Shown: one piece after another, positions 1 to 5,296 of the stretch
How the letters are laid out: every line of letters begins with the position of its first letter
Numbering within the stretch: position 1 is the stretch's first letter
DNA from: an uncultured Collinsella sp.
Lineage (GTDB): Bacteria; Actinomycetota; Coriobacteriia; Coriobacteriales; Coriobacteriaceae
Direction: 5' to 3'
Length of the DNA: 8,364 nucleotides
Assembly: GCA_900544225.1 (NCBI GenBank)
Contig: UQUD01000081.1
Coordinates: 1-8,364 of the forward strand
Notes under the pieces: model-generated
The model's database searches: none
What the model saw: only the letters and a program-made list of their open reading frames with translations
Told to the model about the DNA's origin: nothing
Translations under genes and position numbers: made by a program

Positions 1-97
1 GTCTTTCATGCAGCAGGGGCTCTCAATGTTATTATGTCCTGCTCATATCGTCTCTGCCGGCAGCTGGGGACACTCCTTGTTGCTTGTGGCAAAGACT

Positions 98-124
98 GTT
101 CCCAACGACCAGTCGTTTAAGAAC
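98..124. terminator. Imperfect inverted repeat past the end of the HAD gene, possible terminator or dispersed repeat
   Basis: GTTC (98-101) pairs with GAAC (121-124), and inside them AACGAC (104-109) pairs with GTCGTT (112-117) around a two-base loop. An outer GGGGAC (67-72) also matches GTCCCC (125-130). The structure starts 12 bases past the stop codon of the minus-strand HAD gene, so it could end that transcript, but there is no clear T-run on that strand. It may equally be part of a dispersed intergenic repeat. The pairing is seen directly; the function is a guess. Confidence 0.3.
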
Positions 125-135
125 GTCCCCGATGA

Positions 136-978
136 CTAGGCGAGGGCGGCCATGATGGTGCGGGCGACACCGTCGTGGTCGTTGTCGTATTCGGTGATGG
201 CGTCGGCGGCCTCGCGGTCTTCGGACTCGCCGTTGATCATGGCCATGCCGTGGCCTGCTGCCTGCAGCATGGGAATGTCGTTGATGTTGTCGCCGAAGGC
301 CCAGGCGTCGGCAAGGGGCTCGCCCAGATGCTCGCACAGCCAAGCCAATGCCGTTCCCTTGGTGGCTCCCTCGCCCATGACCTCGATATTCATGGCGTAC
401 GAACGCGTGACCTCGACGCCTTCGAGCGTGTCGAGCGCCGCCGCGATGGCATCGCGGTCGGCCGGCTCATGCCAGTACATGGCAATGCGTTCGAGCACCT
501 CGACCTCGTCGATCTTGCTGTCGATATCCATGTCGATCGGTGTTCGTGTGCGCTTGAGCGAAGCCGCGATGTGGGGGTCGCCGCCACAGAACTCATCCAG
601 ACGCCCGTATAGCGAGCGGGGGAGGAAGCACTGTCCATCCGCGAAGATATCGAAGGTCACATCGTGGCAAGCGGCGATGCGATGGATGCGATGGGCGATA
701 CCGCGGTCGAGCGGACGGCTCAAAATGCGCGTAGCACGTGAGGCATCGGTGGGCGTACCGTCGTCGAGCTGCCAGACGCTGGCACCATTGGCGCAGACCG
801 CGTAGTGCACGGCGGGATGGGCGAGGATGGGCTCAAAGATGCCCGACAGCGGACGCCCCGTGCAGGGAACAAACTCGATGCCACGACGTGCGAGCTCGTC
901 GAGCATCGCCCAGGTGGCATCGCTCATCTGCTTATCGCTCGTCAGCAGCGTTCCATCCATATCGGAAAACACAATCAT
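136..978 (-). CDS. Cof-type HAD-superfamily phosphatase (HAD-IIB)
   Basis: A 280-residue cytoplasmic hydrolase of the Cof/YidA type, the usual length for this group. All four HAD motifs are visible: motif I DMDGTLL with the nucleophile D6 and acid D8, motif II at T40 (CTGRP), motif III lysine K207 (GEGATKGTAL), and motif IV FGDNINDIPML with D230 and D234. The stretch between motifs II and III (about residues 60-200) is the large C2B cap that defines subfamily IIB. Such enzymes dephosphorylate sugar phosphates, pyridoxal phosphate or flavin precursors; the substrate cannot be read from sequence. The ATG is preceded by AAAGGG at a 9-base spacing. The gene follows the citrate synthase terminator by only about 25 bases, so it either relies on read-through or has a promoter inside that terminator region or the end of the citrate synthase gene. 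Confidence 0.93.
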   Translation of the reverse strand: MIVFSDMDGTLLTSDKQMSDATWAMLDELARRGIEFVPCTGRPLSGIFEPILAHPAVHYAVCANGASVWQLDDGTPTDASRATRILSRPLDRGIAHRIHRIAACHDVTFDIFADGQCFLPRSLYGRLDEFCGGDPHIAASLKRTRTPIDMDIDSKIDEVEVLERIAMYWHEPADRDAIAAALDTLEGVEVTRSYAMNIEVMGEGATKGTALAWLCEHLGEPLADAWAFGDNINDIPMLQAAGHGMAMINGESEDREAADAITEYDNDHDGVARTIMAALA

Positions 979-1003
979 TTGATGCAGCCCTTTCTGCTGG
1001 CAT

Positions 1004-1042
1004 AAAAAGCGTGGCCGAGGGCAGTGATGCCCTGGCCACGCT
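1004..1042 (-). terminator. Intrinsic terminator of the citrate synthase gene
   Basis: AGCGTGGCC (1008-1016) pairs perfectly with GGCCACGCT (1034-1042), and AGGGCA (1018-1023) pairs with TGCCCT (1028-1033) around a GTGA loop, giving a 15-bp stem with one bulged base (1017). On the minus strand the stem is followed at once by TTTTT (1008-1004). It lies 24 bases past the citrate synthase stop codon. This is a standard Rho-independent terminator, and the strongest one in the window. Confidence 0.9.
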
Positions 1043-1065
1043 CGGGTTCTATAACGGTCCGCGTC

Positions 1066-2484
1066 CTAGCGGTCGGCGAGCGGCTTGTATTCCAGCGGCT
1101 CGATCACCGGACGGTATGCCGGGCGAATAATACGGTGCGCGCAGAAGAGCTCTTCCATGCGGTGTGCCGACCAGCCGGCCATGCGGGCGACGGCGAAAAG
1201 CGGCGTAAAAAGCGTCTCGGGCACGCCGAGCATCTTGTAGATAAAGCCTGTGTACAGGTCGATGTTGGCGCAGATAGGCTTGGTCATGCCGTGGTCGCGC
1301 ATCACCTGCGGTGCCAGGCGCTCAATGCGCTCGATGAGCGCGAACTCATCGCCCAGGTCTTTCTTGGCGGCAAGTGTGCGCGCGTAACGGCGGCACACCT
1401 CGGCACGCGGGTCGCTCAGCGTGTAGACGGCGTGGCCCATACCGTAGATGAGACCCGTGCCGTCGAAGGCCTGCTTGTCGAGAATCTTGCCCAGGTAGGC
1501 CGCGACCTCGTCCTCGTCCTCCCAATTGGAGACGTGCGCACGGATGTCCTCGTGCATGGACACGACCTTGGCATTGGCGCCGCCGTGGCGCGGGCCCTTG
1601 AGCGAGCCGATAGCCGCGGCGTAGGCGGAATACGGGTCGGTGGCCGAGGACGACAGCACGCGGCAGGCAAACGTGGAGTTGTTGCCGCCGCCGTGCTCGG
1701 CATGCAGCATGAGCATAACGTCGAGCAGCATCGCCTCATCGCGGGTGAACGCCATGCCGCCGCGCAGGACCTGTAGGATGGTCTCGGCGGTGGAGAGACC
1801 GGGCGTGGGGTGCGGCACGTGAACCTCGGAGCCGCGAAGCTTGGCGACCGAGGCCATATGCGCGAAGGCGGCGATGCGGGGGAGACGGGCGAGCATGGAG
1901 ATGGCGACGTCGATTTCGTGCTCGGGCGTGATCACGTCTGGTTCGGCATCGAAGGCGTAGAGCAGCAGTACGGCGCGCTGGAGCACGTTCATGATGCTCG
2001 ACGACACCGTGGTCATAGGGAACTCTTTAACGTACTCGTCGCTTAGATGTCTAAAGGCGCCCAGGCGCTCGCAAAAGCCGTCGAGCTCTTCCTTGTTGGG
2101 CAGCGAACCCGTGATAAGCAGATAGGCGACTTCCTCGTAGCCGTAGCGATTCTCGGCCTGGGCATTGTTGACCAGATCCTCGATGCTGTAGCCGCGAAGC
2201 GTGAGCTTGCCCTGATCGGGTACGACCTTTCCGTCGACCTTGTTGTAGCCGTGCACATCCGAGATACGAGTAAGGCCCGCGACCACGCCCGAGCCATCGG
2301 CATTGCGCAGGCCGCGCTTGACGTTATGCTCTACGAACAGGCCCTCGTCGTACGGGGCGGTCGGCAGGCCGTGGTAGAGGTTTTCGCTTTCGGGCGAAAT
2401 CTGACGGCTCGCCTCGTAATCCAGAACCAGGCGGCTCAGGTGATCGTCGAAGCGGTAGTAGATTTTCTTGGCGTCGTAGGCCAT
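1066..2484 (-). CDS. gltA: Citrate synthase
   Basis: A 472-residue citrate synthase, which condenses oxaloacetate with acetyl-CoA to citrate at the entry of the TCA or glutamate branch. Recognisable family blocks in order: GKLTLRGYSIEDL (about 92-104), the first active-site histidine in LHAEHGGGNNSTF (H264), GPRHGGAN (H300), GMGHAVYTLSDPRAEV (H351 and catalytic D358), and the C-terminal AGWSAHRMEE (about 436-445). In E. coli GltA the third block reads GFGHRVYK; here the substrate-binding arginine is replaced by alanine (A352). From memory the same pattern occurs in citrate synthases of many anaerobic Gram-positives, so it is probably a subfamily trait rather than a defect. The protein is longer than the classical ~430 residues, mainly at the N-terminus. 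The start is supported by GAGGAG five bases upstream. It lies 77 bases after the ACT-domain gene and probably shares its transcript. Confidence 0.95.
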   Translation of the reverse strand: MAYDAKKIYYRFDDHLSRLVLDYEASRQISPESENLYHGLPTAPYDEGLFVEHNVKRGLRNADGSGVVAGLTRISDVHGYNKVDGKVVPDQGKLTLRGYSIEDLVNNAQAENRYGYEEVAYLLITGSLPNKEELDGFCERLGAFRHLSDEYVKEFPMTTVSSSIMNVLQRAVLLLYAFDAEPDVITPEHEIDVAISMLARLPRIAAFAHMASVAKLRGSEVHVPHPTPGLSTAETILQVLRGGMAFTRDEAMLLDVMLMLHAEHGGGNNSTFACRVLSSSATDPYSAYAAAIGSLKGPRHGGANAKVVSMHEDIRAHVSNWEDEDEVAAYLGKILDKQAFDGTGLIYGMGHAVYTLSDPRAEVCRRYARTLAAKKDLGDEFALIERIERLAPQVMRDHGMTKPICANIDLYTGFIYKMLGVPETLFTPLFAVARMAGWSAHRMEELFCAHRIIRPAYRPVIEPLEYKPLADR

Positions 2485-2508
2485 GCGCGCTCCTCTCCGG
2501 TCCGCTTT

Positions 2509-2547
2509 GGGGCCGCGCGCTTGGACGATATGACGTCAAGCGGCCCC
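2509..2547. other. Long inverted repeat between the ACT-domain and citrate synthase genes
   Basis: GGGGCCGC (2509-2516) is perfectly complementary to GCGGCCCC (2540-2547). An alternative inner pairing exists between GCTTG (2519-2523) and CAAGC (2537-2541), and the eight-base palindrome TGACGTCA (2531-2538) lies inside. No T-run follows on the minus strand, so a full terminator is unlikely. It may be a partial terminator, an mRNA-stabilising hairpin or a protein site. It fills most of the gap between the two genes. Confidence 0.45.
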
Positions 2548-2561
2548 GAGCGGCTTGTTCG

Positions 2562-2849
2562 CTACAGGCGGTACATAAAGTTAAAGACGTCCTCGCGCTG
2601 GATGGACACGTTGACGCCCGAAAGCTCGCCGGCCTCGGCCAGCGCCTTCTGCAGCTCGGCGAAGTCGAGCTTGGACTCGGCGGTGTCGGCCAGCATGGTC
2701 ATGGTGAAGATGTCCTCTATAATGGACTGCGTAATGTCGCGGATGTCGACGTTGGCCTCGCCCAGAACGCGGGTGACGCCGGCGACGATACCGGGGCGGT
2801 TCTTGCCAAGGACGGTGATGACGATGCGGGAGGACGAGATCTCGGCCAT
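2562..2849 (-). CDS. Small stand-alone ACT-domain protein (UPF0237-like)
   Basis: A 95-residue protein that starts with a typical ACT fold: a first strand (RIVITVLGKNRPGIVAGVTRVL, about 8-29) carrying the G-x-x-R-P-G-I ligand-loop pattern, then a second strand (VDIRDITQSII) and a third (IFTMTMLADT). It ends in IQREDVFNFMYRL, close to the ending of the UPF0237 family. ACT domains bind amino acids or similar small ligands and regulate metabolic enzymes; free-standing UPF0237 proteins have no firmly assigned role that I know of. Placement directly ahead of citrate synthase hints at a metabolic sensor, but that is inference. The start has an AGGG ribosome site about six bases upstream. Confidence 0.88.
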   Translation of the reverse strand: MAEISSSRIVITVLGKNRPGIVAGVTRVLGEANVDIRDITQSIIEDIFTMTMLADTAESKLDFAELQKALAEAGELSGVNVSIQREDVFNFMYRL

Positions 2850-2895
2850 GGGAAACCCTTTCGCGTGGTTGCGGCGCGCGGGGGCGCTCCGCTAC

Positions 2896-2918
2896 GGTAC
2901 AGTGTTCATCATTGTACC
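2896..2918 (-). promoter_or_regulatory. Candidate promoter/operator of the ACT-citrate synthase operon
   Basis: On the minus strand TACAAT (plus positions 2911-2916) matches the -10 consensus at five of six bases and lies about 60 bases upstream of the ACT-domain start. No good -35 is visible at 16-18 bases. The -10 sits in one arm of an inverted repeat, GGTACA (2896-2901) with TGTACC (2913-2918), which would suit a dimeric regulator. The evidence is motif matching only. Confidence 0.35.
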
Positions 2919-3080
2919 TGTCTGGCGCAAAAAAGGCGCGCTCGCTGCGGCGTTACATGCCTGCAACATGAGCGTAAGGGGGAAGGCCGCACGGGGAAGA
3001 GCCGTCTGGCGCGTGTCCGGCTCGTGTTGGGTTGATTTCCGATCTCAGCCGAACACATTGAGCGGACAGGCCGTTCCCGC

Positions 3081-3109
3081 AGTCAGCCGAACGCCTCCGA
3101 CGGCTGATT
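3081..3109. repeat. Inverted repeat, nine-pair stem
   Basis: TCAGCCG (3083-3089) is perfectly complementary to CGGCTGA (3101-3107). A flanking A-T and G-T pair extend it to nine, with an 11-base loop. The left arm overlaps the second copy of the direct repeat TCAGCCGAAC. It has no T-run and no known role. Confidence 0.4.
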
Positions 3110-3120
3110 CCGAACTGGAA

Positions 3121-3176
3121 GCGGAGGGCATCCCCGCCCTTCGGTAGGGGATACCGCTCCGCGGCGCATGCCGCGG
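3121..3176. repeat. Two overlapping GC-rich hairpins downstream of the recombinase remnant
   Basis: GCGGAG (3121-3126) pairs with CTCCGC (3157-3162). Then nine bases at 3127-3135 pair with 3147-3155, with one C-A mismatch, leaving an 11-base loop and one bulged G at 3156. A second hairpin, CCGCGGC (3159-3165) with GCCGCGG (3170-3176), overlaps the right arm, so the two are mutually exclusive. They lie just past the 3' end of the minus-strand recombinase. They could be its transcription end, a REP-like element or part of an attachment region; no T-run decides this. Confidence 0.45.
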
Positions 3177-3244
3177 GCGGCGCCCCTATCGGACCACCGT
3201 GACCTCAGTTGGGATGGGCCCAGCACTGCCGCGTACTCGGTGAG

Positions 3245-3970
3245 CTAGAGCCAACTGTTCATCTTCACGTCGCGTATGGCGATATTTCGGTCGTCCGGCT
3301 CGGTGATGCCGTGGCCGAACGCCTGGAGCGTCTCGATGGACTCCTGGATCCTCTGTTGGAACATGGGACCCGGATCGACCCTCGGCCCGAGGTGCCCGCG
3401 CCAAAGGCACGGCGTGGCGCGCAGCATGTTATGGATTTTGGAGATGGGCTCGATGTCGGCGTAGACGTTGAGCGTCGCCATGGCGTCCTTGTGGCCGAGG
3501 ATCGATTGGAGCGCCTTGATATCGCCGCCTTGGCGGATCCACTGCGTTGCGAACGTGTGGCGAAGGCCGTGGAACGTGATCAGCTCGTCGTTGGTGCCCA
3601 TGAGGCCGTTGGTCTCCGAGAACGTCTTGAACGCCCTGCGGATATAGCTTGTCGTCGCGAAGGTCGCGCCCGGCTCCGACAGGATGTAGCAGTCCCCGAT
3701 CTCGACCGCCCCGGTAAGGCCGCGCAAGCGCAGCTTTCCGCAGTCGATCTCGTGGGTCTCCTTCAGGAAGGGGAGTAGGCCGACCGGGTCGATGGGGATA
3801 CCCCTGGCGTCATGGGTCTTGGTGTCCTTGATGAACGAACCCATTCCCTTCGCGTACGCCACCGAGTGTCTGATCGAGATCAGGCCCGTCTCGAAATCCA
3901 CATCGCACCACCGAAGGCCGCAGACCTCGCCGATTCGCATCCCCGTGTGCAGGGCGAGTACGACCGCCCT
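3245..3970 (-). pseudogene. Tyrosine recombinase (integrase), N-terminally truncated
   Basis: Only the catalytic half of a phage-type integrase remains. The open frame begins right after a TAG at 3971-3973 with the family block AVVLALHTGMRIGEVCGLRW. Counting from the methionine at 3940, the active-site set is complete: R2, K41 (TKT), H124 and R127 (HGLRHT), H150 (LGHKD) and nucleophile Y160 (YADIE), with about 70 residues after the tyrosine. The arm-binding and SAM-like core-binding domains, usually some 150-200 residues, are missing, and no code for them is found upstream, where an unrelated HTH gene sits instead. The ATG at 3938-3940 has four Gs directly before it but no properly spaced ribosome site, so expression of a separate catalytic domain is doubtful. 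It is most likely a remnant of the element that brought in the module to the right. Confidence 0.85.
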
Positions 3971-4222
3971 CTAATCCTCGGCGGACCAATCGAGTCCGAA
4001 CTCCTTTCGGGCATCCTCTTCGCTCATGACTTCGAGAAGGTCTCCGGGTTGGCAACGAAGGGCGAGGCATAGCTGCTCGAGTGTGTTGAAGCGAATGCCG
4101 CGAATATGCCCTTTTTTAATACGGGACAGGTTCACGGGCGTGGTTCCAATCCTTTCGGCAAGTTCGTTCGAGGAAATCTTTCGCTCGGCCATGATCTTGT
4201 CGAGGCGAACAATTACGGGCAT
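3971..4222 (-). CDS. Cro/CI-type helix-turn-helix regulator (YozG-like)
   Basis: An 83-residue DNA-binding protein made of a single XRE fold. SSNELAERIG (about 17-26) and TPVNLSRIKKG (about 28-38) form the helix-turn-helix, and FNTLEQLCLALRCQPGDLLEV (45-65) is the hallmark C-terminal helix and ending of the short YozG group, which commonly sits next to DUF2975 membrane proteins. The tail from about residue 66 is acidic and longer than usual. Its ribosome site, AAGG seven bases upstream, overlaps the stop codon of the DUF2975 gene, so the two are probably translated together. It ends at the TAG that opens the truncated integrase frame. It probably represses its own promoter and perhaps the divergent peptide operon; the palindromes at 4782-4833 are the natural targets (inference). 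Confidence 0.9.
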   Translation of the reverse strand: MPVIVRLDKIMAERKISSNELAERIGTTPVNLSRIKKGHIRGIRFNTLEQLCLALRCQPGDLLEVMSEEDARKEFGLDWSAED

Positions 4223-4231
4223 GGCGTTTCC

Positions 4232-4744
4232 TTACGCAATCTCGTCGGAGTCGAGGTACAGCTCTCGGGCGTACAAGAAGAGCTGGGAAAGCATGAACAG
4301 GACGATGCCGAGAACCAGAGAGGTCCAATCGAATGATGAAGCGATCTCTTGGGCGCCGACGGCCCCCTCGCCGCCAAACATCGAAACGGAGGTTTTGAGT
4401 GAGCCGGCGTAGAGGCTGGTGGCAGCTTGAACAACGAAGAGAATGCCGAGCACCTTCAAGCATGTCGCAGACCCTTTCTTGAAGGGGTCTCCGCTCTTGA
4501 TCGTCCACACGAGAACGGCGCTGAGGATGGTCGTAGCGATACCGATGACGGCAGGGACCAATGTCGAGATCGCAAGGGCTGGATACGCGGGGGAGTCTGC
4601 AATTACAGGGTTGTCGAGCACTTCGATTGCTGGCTTTAAGGAGAACGCCACTTGTGCGATGGCGGTGGTGCAAAGGGTCGCAGAGGCTATCGCACATGCG
4701 ATGCGGAAGGAATGAAGCCGGGGAGTGCGATTGTCGGAACTCAT
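4232..4744 (-). CDS. DUF2975-type four-helix membrane protein
   Basis: A 170-residue integral membrane protein with four predicted helices at about 13-35, 57-82, 96-114 and 138-158. The second helix is followed by IKSGDPFKKG, matching the DUF2975 signature G-x-P-F, and the C-terminus LYARELYLDSDEIA resembles the family's acidic ending. The family has no assigned biochemical function that I know of; its regular coupling to a YozG-like repressor suggests a membrane sensor or anti-regulator. Here the HTH gene starts nine bases after its stop codon. The start is well supported by GGAGGT (4754-4749) four bases upstream. It is transcribed away from the bacteriocin-like operon, sharing the intergenic region with it. 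Confidence 0.85.
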   Translation of the reverse strand: MSSDNRTPRLHSFRIACAIASATLCTTAIAQVAFSLKPAIEVLDNPVIADSPAYPALAISTLVPAVIGIATTILSAVLVWTIKSGDPFKKGSATCLKVLGILFVVQAATSLYAGSLKTSVSMFGGEGAVGAQEIASSFDWTSLVLGIVLFMLSQLFLYARELYLDSDEIA

Positions 4745-4781
4745 AATAACCTCCGAAGAATTTAAAAAACTCAGGTTACTT

Positions 4782-4800
4782 TTTAACAGTTTATGTTAAA
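4782..4800. promoter_or_regulatory. Candidate operator, 19-base perfect palindrome
   Basis: TTTAACA (4782-4788) and TGTTAAA (4794-4800) are exact inverted repeats around a five-base spacer. This size and symmetry suit a dimeric Cro/CI repressor. It overlaps the candidate -10 of the DUF2975-HTH promoter, so binding would give autoregulation. Two further perfect ten-base palindromes follow, TTGCCGGCAA (4807-4816) and CAGCATGCTG (4824-4833). The symmetry is observed; the binding protein is inferred. Confidence 0.5.
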
Positions 4801-4816
4801 TTGACTTTGCCGGCAA
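4788..4816 (-). promoter_or_regulatory. Candidate promoter of the DUF2975-HTH cassette
   Basis: Read on the minus strand, TTGCCG (4816-4811) and TAAACT (4793-4788) are separated by exactly 17 bases; each matches its consensus at four of six positions. The -10 falls in the centre of the 19-base palindrome. The distance to the DUF2975 start is about 44 bases. It is plausible but rests on consensus matching only. Confidence 0.35.
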
Positions 4817-4829
4817 GTAATCACAGCAT
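4801..4829 (+). promoter_or_regulatory. Weak candidate promoter of the peptide operon
   Basis: TTGACT (4801-4806) matches the -35 consensus at five of six bases; 17 bases on, CAGCAT (4824-4829) is a poor -10 with three of six. The -10 lies within the palindrome CAGCATGCTG, and the opposing promoter's -35 lies in the spacer, so the two promoters would overlap face to face. A weak -10 would fit a promoter needing an activator, but this is speculative. Confidence 0.25.
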
Positions 4830-4844
4830 GCTGCAACCGAAACC

Positions 4845-4862
4845 CCTCTAGATTGGAGAGGA
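4845..4862 (+). promoter_or_regulatory. Ribosome binding site that fixes the peptide start, with a possible covering hairpin
   Basis: GGAGAGGA (4855-4862) lies just ahead of the ATG at 4865 and supports it over the in-frame TTG at 4853, which falls at the ribosome site itself. CCTCT (4845-4849) is complementary to AGAGG (4857-4861), so a short five-pair hairpin with a seven-base loop could partly cover the site. Confidence 0.5.
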
Positions 4863-4864
4863 TT

Positions 4865-5230
4865 ATGTTCAGTACTGTTAAGTCGTGTAAGCTCTTGGTT
4901 TTCCTCGGCCTCGCTCTTTGTCTGTTGCTGCCGGGAGCCCCCGCTTTTGCGGATACCCCGATGCCTCCTTCCCAGGAGAGCAGCCAGTGTGCCCTCGTTG
5001 AGCCCCTCGGGTATACGGACGACGTCGTCGATACCTACTGGAGCTACAGCTGTCCTCGCGGCGTAAGCGGGCACAGCATCTCGATGTTCAACATCTCTTA
5101 CAAGACGATCTCCTACCGAAATGGCTATCGCCGATCCGCGCATCATAGGGAATCCCGCCTCGCTGCAATGTGCTCCTGTGGTGTTCTTGGCACAACTGAT
5201 AAATGGCAATTTGTCTATAGCACCTACTAG
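4865..5230 (+). CDS. Secreted lactococcin 972-like peptide precursor
   Basis: A 121-residue precursor. Residues 1-29 are a clear Sec signal peptide: lysines at 6 and 9, hydrophobic core at 10-22, and a cleavage site PAFA|DT after A29, leaving a 92-residue mature part. From W59 onward the mature part resembles the lactococcin 972 family: an aromatic WSY block, a Ser/Tyr/His-rich middle with YKTISYRNG, a region aligning with the family's A-G-x-W-A block, and a final aromatic tail (FVYSTY). Lactococcin 972 is a secreted, unmodified bacteriocin that targets lipid II and septum formation in its hosts. The family call rests on pattern and on gene order (peptide, large membrane protein, ABC ATPase), not on strong identity. 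Unlike lactococcin 972 it has four cysteines (C42, C63, C103, C105), so disulfides are likely, and the mature part is longer. It could alternatively be another secreted peptide of unknown role. Confidence 0.65.
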   Translation: MFSTVKSCKLLVFLGLALCLLLPGAPAFADTPMPPSQESSQCALVEPLGYTDDVVDTYWSYSCPRGVSGHSISMFNISYKTISYRNGYRRSAHHRESRLAAMCSCGVLGTTDKWQFVYSTY

Positions 5231-5237
5231 ATGCGAG

Positions 5238-5266
5238 GAAGGGCCGAGCATTTTGTTCGGCCCCTC
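5238..5266 (+). terminator. Hairpin between the peptide and permease genes, probable attenuator
   Basis: GGGCCGAGC (5241-5249) pairs with GTTCGGCCC (5255-5263) around an ATTTT loop: nine pairs including one G-T, starting 10 bases past the peptide stop codon. Two more pairs (5238-5239 with 5265-5266) extend it past a mismatch. Only a weak CTCTGTT follows, so partial termination is more likely than full. It would favour peptide mRNA over transporter mRNA. Confidence 0.6.
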
Positions 5267-5296
5267 TGTTCCGACTGGATGAGGTTAAGGTTGGCG

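Larger units (their letters stand above)
2850..3244. other. Gene-free stretch between the core genes and the recombinase remnant
   Basis: About 395 bases without a convincing gene on either strand; the long frames that cross it are extensions of antisense shadows. It holds the leader and probable promoter of the ACT-domain gene on its left side. The sequence TCAGCCGAAC occurs twice in direct orientation (3045-3054 and 3083-3092), and a cluster of hairpins lies at 3081-3180. No tRNA gene is present to serve as an attachment site. One boundary of the foreign segment probably lies here. Confidence 0.6.

Noticed and set aside
2047..3147. A 366-codon plus-strand open frame
   Set aside because: It runs antisense to citrate synthase and the ACT-domain gene, has no recognisable domain, and arises from the high GC content.
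3209..3778. A plus-strand 189-codon frame opposite the integrase
   Set aside because: It is the antisense shadow of a frame that carries the complete recombinase active site.
4116..4697. A 193-codon minus-strand open frame over the DUF2975 gene
   Set aside because: It is Arg- and Pro-rich in another frame of a clear membrane protein gene and lacks family features.
4853..4864. TTG start for the secreted peptide
   Set aside because: It lies at the ribosome binding site; the ATG at 4865 gives a well-formed signal peptide.
5231..5296. Longer N-terminus for the permease
   Set aside because: The extra 22 residues would be encoded by the attenuator hairpin, have no ribosome site and are not membrane-like; the ATG at 5297 has a spaced AAGG.
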